In this document: one piece after another, positions 38,013 to 49,052 of the stretch
Numbering within the stretch: position 1 is the first letter of the stretch
Layout of the letters: each line of letters begins with the position of its first letter
NCBI GenBank assembly: GCA_032622095.1
Contig: CP136061.1
Coordinates: 11,675,287 to 11,739,286, forward strand
Origin: Siphonodentalium dalli
Taxonomy: Eukaryota > Mollusca > Scaphopoda > Gadilida > Siphonodentaliidae
Direction of reading: 5' to 3'
DNA: 64,000 nt
The notes under the pieces: model-generated
What the model saw: the letters and a program-made list of their open reading frames with translations, nothing else
Databases searched by the model: none
Told to the model about the DNA's origin: nothing
Made by a program: the position numbers and the translations under genes

Positions 38013-38656
38013 AAACACTCAATGAAATATCTGCACACCAGTAGATTATTTTGTAGGGATTTTAGTGTGATGAGAGTCAGAATCATGATTCTTCGTTTGA
38101 GTCTGGTAAAAAAGCAGCTGATTTGATGTAGAAATGCTATAGTTTGATTCTTGCAAAATTTAAAGGCCTGTATACATTCGCTTTTATCCATCAAAGGTGC
38201 TCCAGACACTTCATACCGCTATAATCATAGTATGTACATGTACCTTGTTTTACAAACTTTTATGTTATTTTGCATGACCGCACTTCAAAGAACTCTAAAG
38301 CCGCTCATGCACTTAATGCATCAATTTAAAATTCTGCAACTTTAATGCATCAATTTAGAATTCTGCACTTTTATCCGCATTTTTATCACAAAAAGTCTGG
38401 AAATACTAGTGAGTACTAGTGCTATACTATTAAACATGTAGACTATATACTGTGAAAAGACTTGATAAAGTCTTAATAAATTTAACAGTAGAAGATAGAC
38501 AAAAGCTCTTTAAGTTCCATATTTGCAGTGTTTTACACTGAGCATTAAGAGCATCTCCTTTTATTCTCAGCAGAATATATGCAAACAACATGGTATAAAT
38601 TATAATGAAAATGAATTTATGACTCCAGCCAATAATTCATTATCATTATAAATACC

Positions 38657-38795
38657 ATGTTTGCATTGTTCATAGAGCACACAGGTGTTGCATTTATCCA
38701 TGGGCCAAATTCATTCATTTGTTGCATATATTCTGTTGAGTATACAAGGAGATGGTCTCATAAATGGCCGGATTTAGTGTACCCTTTAATGCTTG
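38657..38795 (+). repeat. Dispersed family B, copy 2
   Basis: Homologous to 6,085-6,225 (ccaaattcattcatttg, catatattctgttga). The unit ends just to its left contain a related sequence in opposite orientation, so the right boundary of the tandem array lies inside an inverted pair. From 38,796 to 39,529 I see nothing recognisable. Confidence 0.6.
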
Positions 38796-39529
38796 TAATA
38801 CATGCATGTACTAGTACCTGTTTAGACCAAGTTTTCCCTGTCCACAACTTGTGGTATCGGTTGGGTTGATGCTGTTTTGGACCGAGTCCCATCCCAATAC
38901 TCTTCTATAATGGACTTTACGCCCAGAATTGTGGGTTGAAGTTATCTTGATTGTAGCACTACCAGTATTTAGTCAGATTAGGTCAAAGTGACGCTTTTTT
39001 ATAAGAACATAGAGGGCAGCCTTTCCCAAGCGTGATGATTTCAAACCTGCATATACTTAAAGTAATTGACCATCTCTAACGTGGTGTTATCCAGGAAATG
39101 CTGTGGTATTACACTGCAGTAATTTCCAACACCATGGTAAGGTTGTCACTTGAACACAAAACAGCACCACGATGGATGCGGTATGCAATTAAAATGCAGT
39201 GATTCTCCTTATATCTTTGGAACTTAAAGGAATGGATGGCCTTCGTTATAGGTTATAATTTATAAATAACATTTACAAAAAGTTTCCTAAGAATATACTA
39301 ATAGTATAGGATAATGTTCATATGAATGCGTTATTATCCACAAAACACACTTTGTGTGAGTCAATTGTTTGTTTATATACAGCAGTAAATAGTGAGCGAT
39401 AAGCAAAACACTCAACACCGTTGCGATTGTTTAATTGAGCGATTCATGGTGACCCATTCAACACTTCAAAATCTTGAGAGGTTATAGAAGAGTAGCCGGA
39501 CAGGACTCGATCCAAAACAGTTTCAACTG

Positions 39530-39742
39530 CAGTAATGCTCTAAGTAATCAACTCCTTAACCACAGCAGAATTATGGGTAACTTTTCAGGATTTAGTCGGA
39601 AATATGGCTTGTTGCCATTCATCGGAAAGCTCTCAGAGAGCTTTCCGATGAATGACAACAAGCCATATTTCCGACTAAATCCTGAAAAGTTACCCATAAT
39701 TCTACTGTGTTTAAGGAGTCGATTATACTCGGAGCATTACTG
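39530..39742. repeat. 213-bp near-perfect hairpin
   Basis: Arms of about 106 bp meet at aagctctcagagagctt with almost no loop. The arm segment gtaacttttcaggatttagt cggaaatat also occurs in both arms of the large palindrome (46,470-46,520 and 52,330-52,380), so it belongs to the same element family. It may be a terminal or junction hairpin of that family. Confidence 0.85.
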
Positions 39743-40413
39743 TATTCGATATCTCAAGCTGTTGCATACCGAAAAGACTTGGGCTAGTACCTGAACAGTA
39801 AACCTGCAATCTGCATGATTCATGAAACAGCTATTGAAACCATGCTGTATATACACAGAATTACACAATTTTGTTTATGTGTATGTTGATATGACACGAG
39901 TGCTAGCGCACAATGACGGAATAAACAGCACACACTAGAGTTCTATCTTTCCTCAATGGCACAAGTGCCGTATCAACAAATCCATTAATACAAGTGTCTT
40001 TCTGTGTTTATTACACATCACCCGTCCTAGAATATGTGCATTTAAAAATACAGGGTTACGATGTTTATTAAGGCACATACAGTGCTTGTTTTGTCATGTG
40101 TGATGAATTTTTTTCCTATCGTTTGAACTGGATACTCAAATAACAGAAATTGTTATATATTTTTTTTGCAACCGACAGATTTGAGGTAACTCTTTCTATA
40201 AATATATTGAGAATCATGTGTCGGGATGTAATTATTAGCAATCAATATATTTTTTGTTGCGTATATAGGTTTATACAATTTTAAGAGGCAGAAACAAGAT
40301 ACAGGTACTTTGTATAGTTTCATTTCGCGAATGTACACAGTATCTTGTTTGGCCACTTGCAATTTTAGAAACCCATAACTGTAACGAGAAATTGTTGATT
40401 GTATATTTAAAGT
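39743..40413. other. Spacer with no recognised feature
   Basis: AT-rich unique sequence. No gene or repeat seen. Confidence 0.4.
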
Positions 40414-40417
40414 TTAA

Positions 40418-40910
40418 AGGTACGGGAGGCCTTGGCGGTGGGTATGCTGTGAAAATATTTTCACCGGTCAAAAACCGCCACAAACAGAAAGAATATTAAA
40501 ATGTAGACAGACTTTGTCCGTATACAAATAAGAAACATCGCATAAACAGTATGGTATTGTCATATGTTTGACCATTCTTATGTAAACAAAAGCATAAAAA
40601 GGTACTTTCCTGGTGTTTGTTTATATTATGATGGTAAACATAAAGAGCGTTCATTGTTGCTGAATTTTGATATGGAACGAATAAAGAGCATTTATATCAT
40701 TTGTGTGTGATTAGCCAGTAACACTGTGCTGCCTTCTGTAACACAATCAGGCTCCTGTTTAGGTAAAATATAGTAGGTCTTTATGATAGCATGCTGTTTA
40801 CGCGATGATCATGGTATATATGAACAAAACTGTATGCGTTTTAATGTTTTTCTGTTTACGGTGATTGAAACAAATATGAATATTTTCGACAACTAAGGCC
40901 TCCCGTGCCT
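40418..40910. mobile_element. TTAA-flanked MITE (aggyacgggaggcct)
   Basis: Inverted ends aggtacgggaggccttgg and aggcacgggaggccttag (reverse complement) are each bounded by TTAA (40,414-40,417 and 40,911-40,914). 493 bp, no coding region. TTAA duplication is typical of piggyBac-like and Kolobok elements. Confidence 0.7.
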
Positions 40911-41571
40911 TTAAGCCCCCTTATTGTCTCTATTTTACATTTAACAATGATATTTACAGAGAAGTATTTATATTCAGAATAAATGTCAATTGTATATTTT
41001 AAAACACAATTGAAATTATATATTAATTTAAAATTAAATGTTTTTCTTAATTAAGAATTGTTTTCTAATATATCTTTCCTAATTGGGGAAAATATTCCTA
41101 GTTAAGAAAACTTGTTTTCCTTACTTAGATTTATTTTCCTGCTTGAGAAAATCTCATTCTAGAAAAAATTGGCATCACTTAAGAAAAAATATCTTGACGA
41201 TATTTCTAACTATAGAAAATATAATTTCTTGTTCTAGATTAATTGTATAGCTTTCTTAAATTTCTAGCTATTCTCCCAAGATAATCGCAGTATCTTAAAC
41301 TTATCTTATTTCAAGAAAAATAAACTTATGTGAGAAAAACAATCTTTCCTACATTAAGAAAAAAAATCTAGACTAAGATTTTTTTACTAGGATTTTCTCA
41401 CTAAGATTACTGTGTTTTCTTAAAGAAATTTTCTCAGACAAGAAATTTTCCCACCTTTTCATTTCTTGACCTAGAAAATATGTTTTTCTTATTTTTCTAG
41501 CTATTCTCCCAAGATAATATCTCATTTCAAGATATTTTTTTTCCTGAATTGAGAAAATATTTTTGGCAGTG

Positions 41572-41800
41572 TATATGCGCGCATTTATGCCTGCTATTAA
41601 ATATAAGAGGTTCGTGTGTACTCCATTGTCGGATAACAAAACAGTTATCACCCTTGTTTTCGTGAGACACGGGGATTTGTCGCCGCTCTCGACCTGGAAT
41701 GTCACCCTGCGGCCTGGCGGCCCTCGGGTGACATTCCAGGTCTCGAGCGGGCGACAAATCCCCGTGTCTCACTCAATCGCGGGCGATAACTGTATAATAT
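41572..41800 (+). repeat. ~1-kb direct repeat, copy 2, right part
   Basis: Continues the unit interrupted at 16,866 (tatatgcgcgcatttatgcc). It contains a strong hairpin at about 41,670-41,770 (ggggatttgtcgccgctctc against its inverse) that is lost in copy 1. From 41,800 to 42,140 nothing is recognised except a 24-bp duplication near 42,000 (gtcagcccaactaataaacg). Confidence 0.8.
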
Positions 41801-42524
41801 GAACATTAATCTAAATTAAATATAGCGAGCATATACAAACTATGTATGTATAAATTCGTGTTCAAATAATAGAATTTTATATATGTGTGCAATTACATGT
41901 AGTCGTTCACACTTCAACCCCATCCCACTCATATTTATTATACCATCGCTTTCCCATTGTGGAGTCAGAAACATCATTATATGAGAATCGATGAGTGGTC
42001 AGCCCAACTAATAAACGGTCACGTGGTCAGCCCAACTAATAAACGGTCGCATTCCATTGCATCCACCTCATATGTACCATGAAGTCTTATTTATCATGAA
42101 AAAACTAATGATTGATGATTGATACTACGCAAATTAAGCAATCTTTTCAGGGGGGGGGGGGGGGGGGTAGTAAACAATTTGCAGGAAGGTATGCCGTTTT
42201 TCTGCATCTGGCATTTTCGGGGACCCACCACCCCGAAACCTGCAAAATTGGTCTAAAATCGTATACAACTCTACTGATATCACTCGTGTGACTGGGATTG
42301 ATCTTAGTTAGTTCAAATAACAGTTTAACCTGTTTCAGAAGCTGTTTTAATAGAAAAACAAAATGTTTTATAAATTGCTGATCATCTGTAAACCTAGGTC
42401 ATTGTGCAGAATACAAAAAAATTCATAATTTCTAACTATTTCCTGATTAGTCTGTCAACCAGCTCTTTATCTAACATATTCCATACCACTTATGTTAGTC
42501 TATCGGAGCAACTTACTTCTATTA

Positions 42525-42915
42525 TACTAAACTAGCTGAAACAGGCTCCCTTTGGGAGCCTATATTCAGCATCGGAGATACCTGTGGCCCCCTTTGTGGG
42601 ACTTCGCAAACATTTTGATCTGAGACAAAGCCTTTATTTAGCGGCGGCCCCTTTGTGCGCTTCAAGCACATTTGCTCACCGAAACATTTATATATATATA
42701 TATTGTTTTAATATATATTTTTTTATAGATTGAATTCCTTGCCCAATTTAACAAAATCAAACATATATTTTTTTAATTAAATTTTTTGAAAAACTAACAC
42801 CATTAGAACATCCGCCAGGGTACCCAGATTCACCACACCAAATTTGGTTGAACTCGGTCCAGGGGCCTGAGAGAAAAACCCTGACAGATCTTACTCATTT
42901 ATATATATATAGATG
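42525..42915. repeat. Interspersed repeat with hairpin and (ta)n end
   Basis: Interrupts the duplicated block. It starts with the hairpin aggctccctttgggagcct and ends ttactcatttatatatatat. It contains aaatttggttgaactcggtc, a type of segment common near the ends of non-LTR or Helitron-like repeats. Class uncertain. Confidence 0.4.
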
Positions 42916-43639
42916 ACAAGCAGCCACAGCACTATACCAGACTTGGATACGTTCGGTCTTGTGAGATATAATCTGATGACATGCAAATAATTCACTGATT
43001 GTCTTGATGCACTGATGACATATGTATTTTCTACCCATTGATAGTCACATTAATGTTTGAGACAGTTGCTCGCTCTTTTTACATGCACACAATGATCTAG
43101 GCATTAGTTGCATCAGGACAAGTTTACTTATATATGCAAACTTAGGTCAATGTACAGGATACACACAATTCCATTATTTCTAACCATTTCCCGATTAGCC
43201 TGTCAACCAGCCCATTATCTAGCATTATAATAAATGACAAACAGTCACTATGCCTGACTTGAATATTTTAGGTGTTGTGAGAGTACCAGATCATATGAGT
43301 TGATACGCATGCAAATATTTCACTGATTGGCTTGATGCACTGCTAAACAGTGTGATTTTCTACCCATTGATAGTCACATTAATGTTTCCATGCACACAAT
43401 GATCTTGGCTTTAGTTACATCAAGACAAGTTTATTTATTTCAGTTTTCATTTTTCGAATCTACTTTCCGAAGGGTGTCGGGAAGGAATTTTGTTTACCCC
43501 ACCGCCCCATATATATTCTTTAATTGTCCTCCGAGATCGAAGATTAGCAAAAACAAAATATTACATACATGTATAACATATTTACAAAGGATATCTGAAA
43601 GAGATAACACATACTAGTTTATGAGATAAGCAACGTCAG

Positions 43640-43762
43640 AAAAGACAGTGGTATATATATACCCATACATATACATAAATATATACACACACATACACAC
43701 CCTCACATATAGATATATATATATATATACATACACATACATATGCATACACATACATACAT

Positions 43763-43811
<49 letters not shown>

Positions 43812-43895
43812 TATACACGTATACATACATACACATACACGCATACATACGCACACATACATACACACGTACACATACACATATATATATATATG
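43640..43895. repeat. (TA)n/(CA)n compound microsatellite
   Basis: Long ta, tatac and acacatac runs. Open frames here encode only Tyr/Ile/Val/Thr/His strings and are artefacts. Confidence 0.95.
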
Positions 43896-44012
43896 CATAA
43901 TTATAGTCTCAATTGTATTGTGGGTCGTATATACTCAGAACGATGTAATCATTAGTCAGAGGTCAAAGGTTTGTTAAGTTCCGGTGACCTTGTATTAATT
44001 AACAGAACGATA

Positions 44013-44390
44013 TTAACCGGTATCTAGATGGTAAAATTTCCAAATATTTGCTGCTAAACGTGAGAAGAACAAGACTAATTCGTCGGTATGGAGCACACCG
44101 GGAACTTCTAACGGCGGGTGGCCGAGATAGCAACCCAATAGTTGATAAGTGTCTAGGTTATCAAGAAATACGAATGTTTCGGTGCCGAATTGGTCAATAA
44201 TATCGAACCATACAATATTCCTAACATCAGCAAGAGCTACACAGTCACAAAATACATGTTGTACAATACATTCATATAAAAGTCCACATTTGCGGCATTT
44301 ACCTTTGTCCCTATAGGCGGTGTGAGCCACTAAACGGGCATCTACTTTCCGAAGGGTGTCGGGAAGGAATTTTGTTTACCCCACCGCCCC
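44013..44390 (-). pseudogene. Non-LTR retrotransposon C-terminal fragment
   Basis: The minus-strand frame ends at 44,013. The peptide has CRKCG, then about ten residues, H, four residues, C (H-V-F-C-D-C), followed by W and hydrophobic residues. This is the CCHC-like motif found after the reverse transcriptase of many LINE-type ORF2 proteins. An in-frame stop lies just upstream near 44,385, and no RT motifs are present, so only a 3' fragment remains. A 55-bp piece of it (ctttccgaagggtgtcggga) is repeated at 43,457-43,512. Confidence 0.5.
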
Positions 44391-44741
44391 ATATGCAACA
44401 TGACGTATAGCTCAATACCATCTCTACTAAGGCCCAATATGAGGTCCCAGTAACATAAATATGGTGTTTTTGCAGTTATAAATTTTTATAATATGTTTTA
44501 AACTGTTACAAATGTCATATAAGGACACAAAATGTCTTTAGTAAAAGTTTGCACGAGGGTGTAAAAAACGTGTTTCCCCCTCGGGCCACCCACCCCGGCA
44601 TACCTTCCTGCAAAGTTTTTACTACCCCCCCCTGATCTTTTGCTCAAATCTTTACAAAATCCACATCACTCGCTCCAGTGAGAAGTTCAATACCCAGGAA
44701 TACCCAAAATCAGTTCGTAGGCCTAGATTGAGATAAAACCA

Positions 44742-45010
44742 TCATCTGTATAGTAGACCCATCTGTATAGTAGACCCATCTGTATAGTAGACACATCTGT
44801 ACAGTAGACCCATCTGTATAGTAGACCCATCTGTACAGTAGACCCACCTGTATAGTAAGTAGACCCATCTGTATAGTAGACCCACCTGTATAGTAAGTAG
44901 ACCCATCTGTATAGTAGACCCATCTGTATAGTAGACCCATCTGTATAGTAGACACATCTGTATAGTAGATCCATCTGTATAGTAGACCCGTATGTATAGT
45001 AGACCCATTT
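44742..45010. repeat. 17-bp tandem repeat
   Basis: About 15 copies of gtagacccatctgtata, with occasional 21-bp variants. It lies 160 bp left of the large palindrome. Confidence 0.93.
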
Positions 45011-45199
45011 GTTATTAAATTCATGCGCCATTCTATTTTTGCTCACATTTCAACATAATTATGTGATGATTTTGTTGGTGCGAGTATTCGCCTAATTTGC
45101 CAATTGAAGAATAAACCTTTCGGTTTGTGTCGAAGTGAGAATAGTCTCCGTTAACTACAACATCTTTGCCAGAAGAATAGCTGGCTCGTTACCGTCACA

Positions 45200-45290
45200 T
45201 CTAAAAATAGAATCTTTGGGGGTCTAAAATTGTTTGTACTAAAATATTCCCAAAATATCAAAACCCAAAAAAAAAATTCAAAACTTCAAA
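45200..45290 (+). repeat. Subterminal motif shared with the centre
   Basis: ctaaaaatagaatctttggg followed by tctaaaatt and gtactaaaatattc occurs four times: 45,200 (+), 49,058 (+), about 49,785 (-) and 53,640 (-). The inner copies flank the CGG core, the outer ones lie 30 bp from the termini. Confidence 0.85.
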
Positions 45291-45574
45291 AATTTATTTT
45301 TTCAAAAAATTATTTTTTCCAAAAAATTTATAAATTTCCAAACTTCCAAATTATCAAAACCCCAAAATTTCCAAACTTCCAAATTATCAAAACCCCAAAA
45401 TTTCCAAACTTCCAAATTATCAAAACCCCCAAAATTGTTTAAATAAAAAATTTATAACGAGTTTTCGGTTTCTAATAAACTCGATATTAAAAAATGTCGA
45501 ATGTTAAATTATTTGCGCGTAATATCTTTCGTAATATTTTTTTGTTCAAATATTTTTCATGAATTTATTAATCG

Positions 45575-45802
45575 ATGTTTAGAAATAGCTTTATTGGACA
45601 TTGTGACCATCGATATGAATGCATACATTCCAGTGTTTTATCGGACGCAGTTCATATAATTGTCATACCTGAAAATAGACACCATTACTTTTACATAAAT
45701 AATCAACAGCGTTTATTCTTTACACTCTCTCTATCCCATATGACAGGCGTGTATTTTCGTCAATTATTGGAAGTATTGAAATGTACTATGTTGAATTACT
45801 AA
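45575..45802 (+). CDS. Unrecognised 75-codon frame in left arm
   Basis: The frame is duplicated exactly in the right arm (53,044-53,271, minus). It overlaps, antisense, another 68-codon frame (45,764-45,970 minus; 52,876-53,082 plus). I recognise neither. Their identity between arms reflects the palindrome and is no evidence of function. Either could be chance. Confidence 0.15.
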   Translation: MFRNSFIGHCDHRYECIHSSVLSDAVHIIVIPENRHHYFYINNQQRLFFTLSLSHMTGVYFRQLLEVLKCTMLNY

Positions 45803-46334
45803 CGGTCGAAAATGGTAAGGCGAAATTACAACCCTCCAGAATGAATTGTCATATTGAATGAATGATGATTTAATCTCAGCCATTTTTACATGGAACATGA
45901 GCGATGTACACTCAATCACACACGCCACATTGGTGTTAACAATGTGTCTTTCACACCTTTGCTTTACCAAATGAATTCTATTATTTCCCCGGTCACAGCT
46001 ATATGGTATTCAGAAAACAAATCGATTTAATGTCAGAACAAACGGGGTTAGTATCAATTAAGGTTGATAAACTGTGTCATTCACACCATAATTAGTTAGC
46101 CAAAAACATGCATACATATTACGTCAGGTCGTGAGACACTCAATTATACAAATTGCTTTGATCACATTGTTATAACAACATTACGTAATAACCCCTTATC
46201 ACTCCATTCACACTTACGACCATTTTGTATGCCGAAAACTACAGGTAGCACCGATGATGTAACATTATATCACTGCTATTGTACCAATGATAAATTCAGA
46301 CATGTTCCATGTTTAGAAAATACATAATGTGCAG

Positions 46335-46342
46335 GTTAAGCC

Positions 46343-46390
<48 letters not shown>

Positions 46391-46530
46391 GTCACCAAGC
46401 GACATAACATCCTGCTTTCATGATCCAATGGCCAATGTCCATGAAGATTTTATTTCCGATGCAAGTCATATTTCCGACTAACTCCTGAAAAGTTACCTAT
46501 AATTCTGCTGTGGTTAAGCAGTCCATTATT
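46335..46530 (+). pseudogene. ATPase gene fragment fused to hairpin sequence
   Basis: A (CAA)n run followed by gtcaccaagcgacataacat and catgaagattttattt copies the segment of the ATPase gene that encodes the end of the glutamine tract and the next 20 or so residues. It then switches abruptly to tccgatgcaagtcatatttc cgac, the sequence of the 39,530 hairpin. It points outward to inward along the arm, opposite to the full gene in this arm. Confidence 0.75.
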
Positions 46531-47144
46531 TAGGGCATACCTGTATGTAGGCCTACCAGTGGATGAATAGTCTGCCGGAGAAGTACTGTGTAGACAGGTC
46601 TTGTCGGTAAGAGAGTCAGCCGAGAAATGAAGGCTCGGCTATTAAAACATAGTAATGCGATAGCGAACATCAAACGAGTCTGCGCACGCATATCTGTCAA
46701 AGGATACAATGGCAGTCATTGGTCAATTTATCCCCGGTGTCAGCTCAGTACAATAGCAGTCATTGGTCAATTTATCCCCGGTGTCAGCTCAGTACACAAT
46801 CGACACGAAGCCGGAGGTCATAATTACTCTTACGAATGAAGAGCGTTGAACATATACGAAATTATTACACGAATGAACTGAAATTTATATTTCACATCTT
46901 ACCAACAACAGATACAGACATGGTCATAGTGTTATATTATCTTACATGTACCCATGCTATGACATACTTAAAGGGGGATAATGCACACACGGAGTGTGGA
47001 ATGTTAAAGTGACACGAGGTAAGGGACGTTATGTAATATTGGTGTGTGAATATTAAAGGAGCATTCTCGCTATACAAACCCCCCTCCCCACTTATAGATA
47101 TATAACGAAGACGAGAATAACATGTTGATGAAGTTTATTGAAAT

Positions 47145-48951
47145 TTAATCATTGTCTGAATCTTCGACCGTTAGATTTACTGCTAAGAGTTTCTTGAATT
47201 TTCTCATCGCTTCATCTGCAGCCCATTCATTATTATATCCGCGTTTGGTCAGTTTGACCATTTTCTTCATGATCGTGTTATGTATGGGTGATGTTTTCAA
47301 TCGATACTGGTATTCTATTAATCGTCTATAACTTTTGAGAAACAGAACAAAATCTGTGTCGATGGTATCCTCTTTTCCCGACATGCTCTCATCTCCCGAA
47401 ATGCTCTCTTCTTCTTTCACATCATTGGTGACGCGTTTCATCATACTTTTGAATGTGTCCATCTCGTTGACACATCGCGCAGCTTTCTTAAGACCGAATA
47501 CCGTTCTACTACCGACGACATTACCATCTTTTGAATCTGATAGCGTTCCCCGTTCATCTTCATCTGTATCTTCTCCGAAGAGAGTTGTTTTTGTCTCGGA
47601 CATAGCTCCGTGTTCATCCGGATCCTCAGTTAATTTTCGTTTTAACTTATTTTCTTGACACCAGTTTTTTACGTGTCTCTGAACATCATAATGATCTGCG
47701 AACAAAAGCCCGCATTCATTACAAGGGTACGACATGTCTTCTTGAATGTCTCTGTTTTGATGGTTCTTCTTATTAATTTCATCGAGCTCACCGGGTGGCC
47801 GTATGTCGTTAGTATAGTCATTATGTTGACCCTGGGGCGCAATATAATTATATGTTATGCCCTTCTGTTGACCGGGGAGTTCTCTGTCATCGTATTTCAT
47901 CGCATTCTGTTGACCCTGGGTCTCAGTGTCTTTTGTATGTTTTTTTTATCCCATTCTGTTCATCTGGGTGTTCTCTGTCTTTTTGGAGATTATATTTCAT
48001 GCCATTCCATTCACCCCTATGTTGGTTCGTGTCCTCTTTTAGTACATTCTGTCGCAGACGTAATGTGTCCGGTGTTGCGGCTTTTAAATCCACCAGTAGG
48101 TAACCGTACGGTTCACTCGTCGCTTCCGAAAACTCTCGAACCATACGCTGAGGACATTCAGGATACATCTGTCTTGATAATGTTGAAATTAATCCCTTGT
48201 CGATTGGGTTATTGAACAATACCAAATATTGACAATTTCGTCGTTGCGTTGGATCTTTGTTGTAGTAGAAATTCTGGTTCAAACTTATCAAAGATAAGTT
48301 CAAATGGTGACTTCCTTCGGAATGCAAATCATTAACTCTCTGGTCTTTTGATGAAGTTTGCATCAAGTCATCGAGTATAACTAGATTTTTATACCGGGGG
48401 TTGATAAGAGAATCCAAGTTTGCTGGTATTCCTCGTATAAAGTTGACCTGAGGGGTGACGGTATACTTTAATTCGTCATATAGGGGCTGCCAATATTTAT
48501 AAAACCATATTATTCTGTCAGGTGCGGGTGATATTTTTGAGGCAGACTTTTGTAGCAAGGTTTTCACGAAGTATGTCTTACCACAAGATGTAGGTCCACT
48601 TACACATGCCGTGAATGGATGCTTGAAAATAAAATCTTCATGGACATTGGCCATTGGATCATTAAAGCAGGATGTTATGTCGCTTGGTGGCTGTTGTTGT
48701 TGTTGTTGTTGTTGTTGGTGGTGTTGTTGTTGTTGTTGTTGTTGTTGTTGTGGCTGATGATACTGTTGTTGTTGTTGTTGTTGTTGTGGCTGATGATACT
48801 GCTGCCTGTTGCTGCTACTGTCTGTTGCTGTTGCATGGTGCTGCTGCTGTGGTTGTCGGTTAACAAACTCAGTGTGCTTAGATTGTACATGTCTTATCAA
48901 ATCATGGTTCCGCACATACCCCCTAGAGCAAATTGAACACTGGTGCTTCAT
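47145..48951 (-). pseudogene. ATPase gene, left-arm copy, frameshifted
   Basis: Mirror copy of the gene at 49,890-51,695, starting at 48,951 on the minus strand. The zinc finger, glutamine tract and whole ATPase domain are intact. Near 47,940 an A-run is one base longer and carries a substitution, which shifts the frame; the first frame stops at 47,923. The original frame reopens and continues to 47,145 with the second zinc finger and C-terminal part. A polyadenylation signal (complement 47,134-47,139) follows. If transcribed, it would give a protein ending soon after the ATPase domain. The lesion is in a homopolymer, so a sequencing error cannot be excluded. Confidence 0.8.
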
Positions 48952-49052
48952 TTATACTTGACTAAAATGTCTCGGTATTTCAAAATGTACAAGTCACTCT
49001 TTTTTCTGCATTTTATTTTAGAAAGTTTATCGTCTCTTATAAAAATCGATTA

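Larger units (their letters stand above)
34965..38655. repeat. 3.7-kb tandem unit 3
   Basis: 3,691 bp. Ends at cattataaatac, directly before an unrelated catgtttgcattg. It differs from unit 2 at only a few positions, such as 38,161. Confidence 0.92.
16867..41571. mobile_element. 24.7-kb insertion with CACTGCC inverted ends
   Basis: Left end cactgccaaaaataatttct and right end (reverse complement) cactgccaaaaatattttct match perfectly over 14 bases, and both continue into aagaaa/ttcttg-rich subterminal DNA. The dinucleotide TA flanks both sides (16,865-16,866 and 41,572-41,573), and the paralogous empty site at 15,842 carries a single TA. So everything between was added to, or grew inside, one TA insertion. 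The interior holds a tandem array, several nested elements and MULE/hAT tandem units. No transposase clearly matching these TIRs is seen. The original element may have been short and later swollen by nested insertions. Confidence 0.7.
42148..44634. mobile_element. G-run TIR element, 2.5 kb
   Basis: Left end cagggg(G-run)tagtaaa...tttgcaggaaggtatgccg and right end (reverse complement) caggggggggtagtaaaaac...tttgcaggaaggtatgccg are inverted, and atctttt flanks both sides (42,141-42,147 and 44,635-44,641). The duplication is 7 bp as read, possibly 8 with one decayed base as in hAT. No transposase is seen. The interior contains a ~320-bp duplicated block (42,900-43,135 and 43,230-43,440), another inserted repeat, microsatellites and a retrotransposon fragment. 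Confidence 0.7.

Noticed and set aside
43640-43900. Telomere-type repeats
   Set aside because: The tracts are TA/CA-rich. No TTAGGG-like arrays are present anywhere in the window.
43614-43977. Tyr/Ile/Val/His-rich proteins
   Set aside because: Translations of a TA/CA microsatellite on both strands.
47655-48215. 186-codon plus-strand frame opposite the left ATPase copy
   Set aside because: Antisense shadow of the gene on the other strand. Its mirror in the right arm is broken.
48619-48936. Leu/Val-rich frame opposite the ATPase glutamine tract, and its mirror at 49,905-50,222
   Set aside because: Antisense shadow of CAA/CAG codons.
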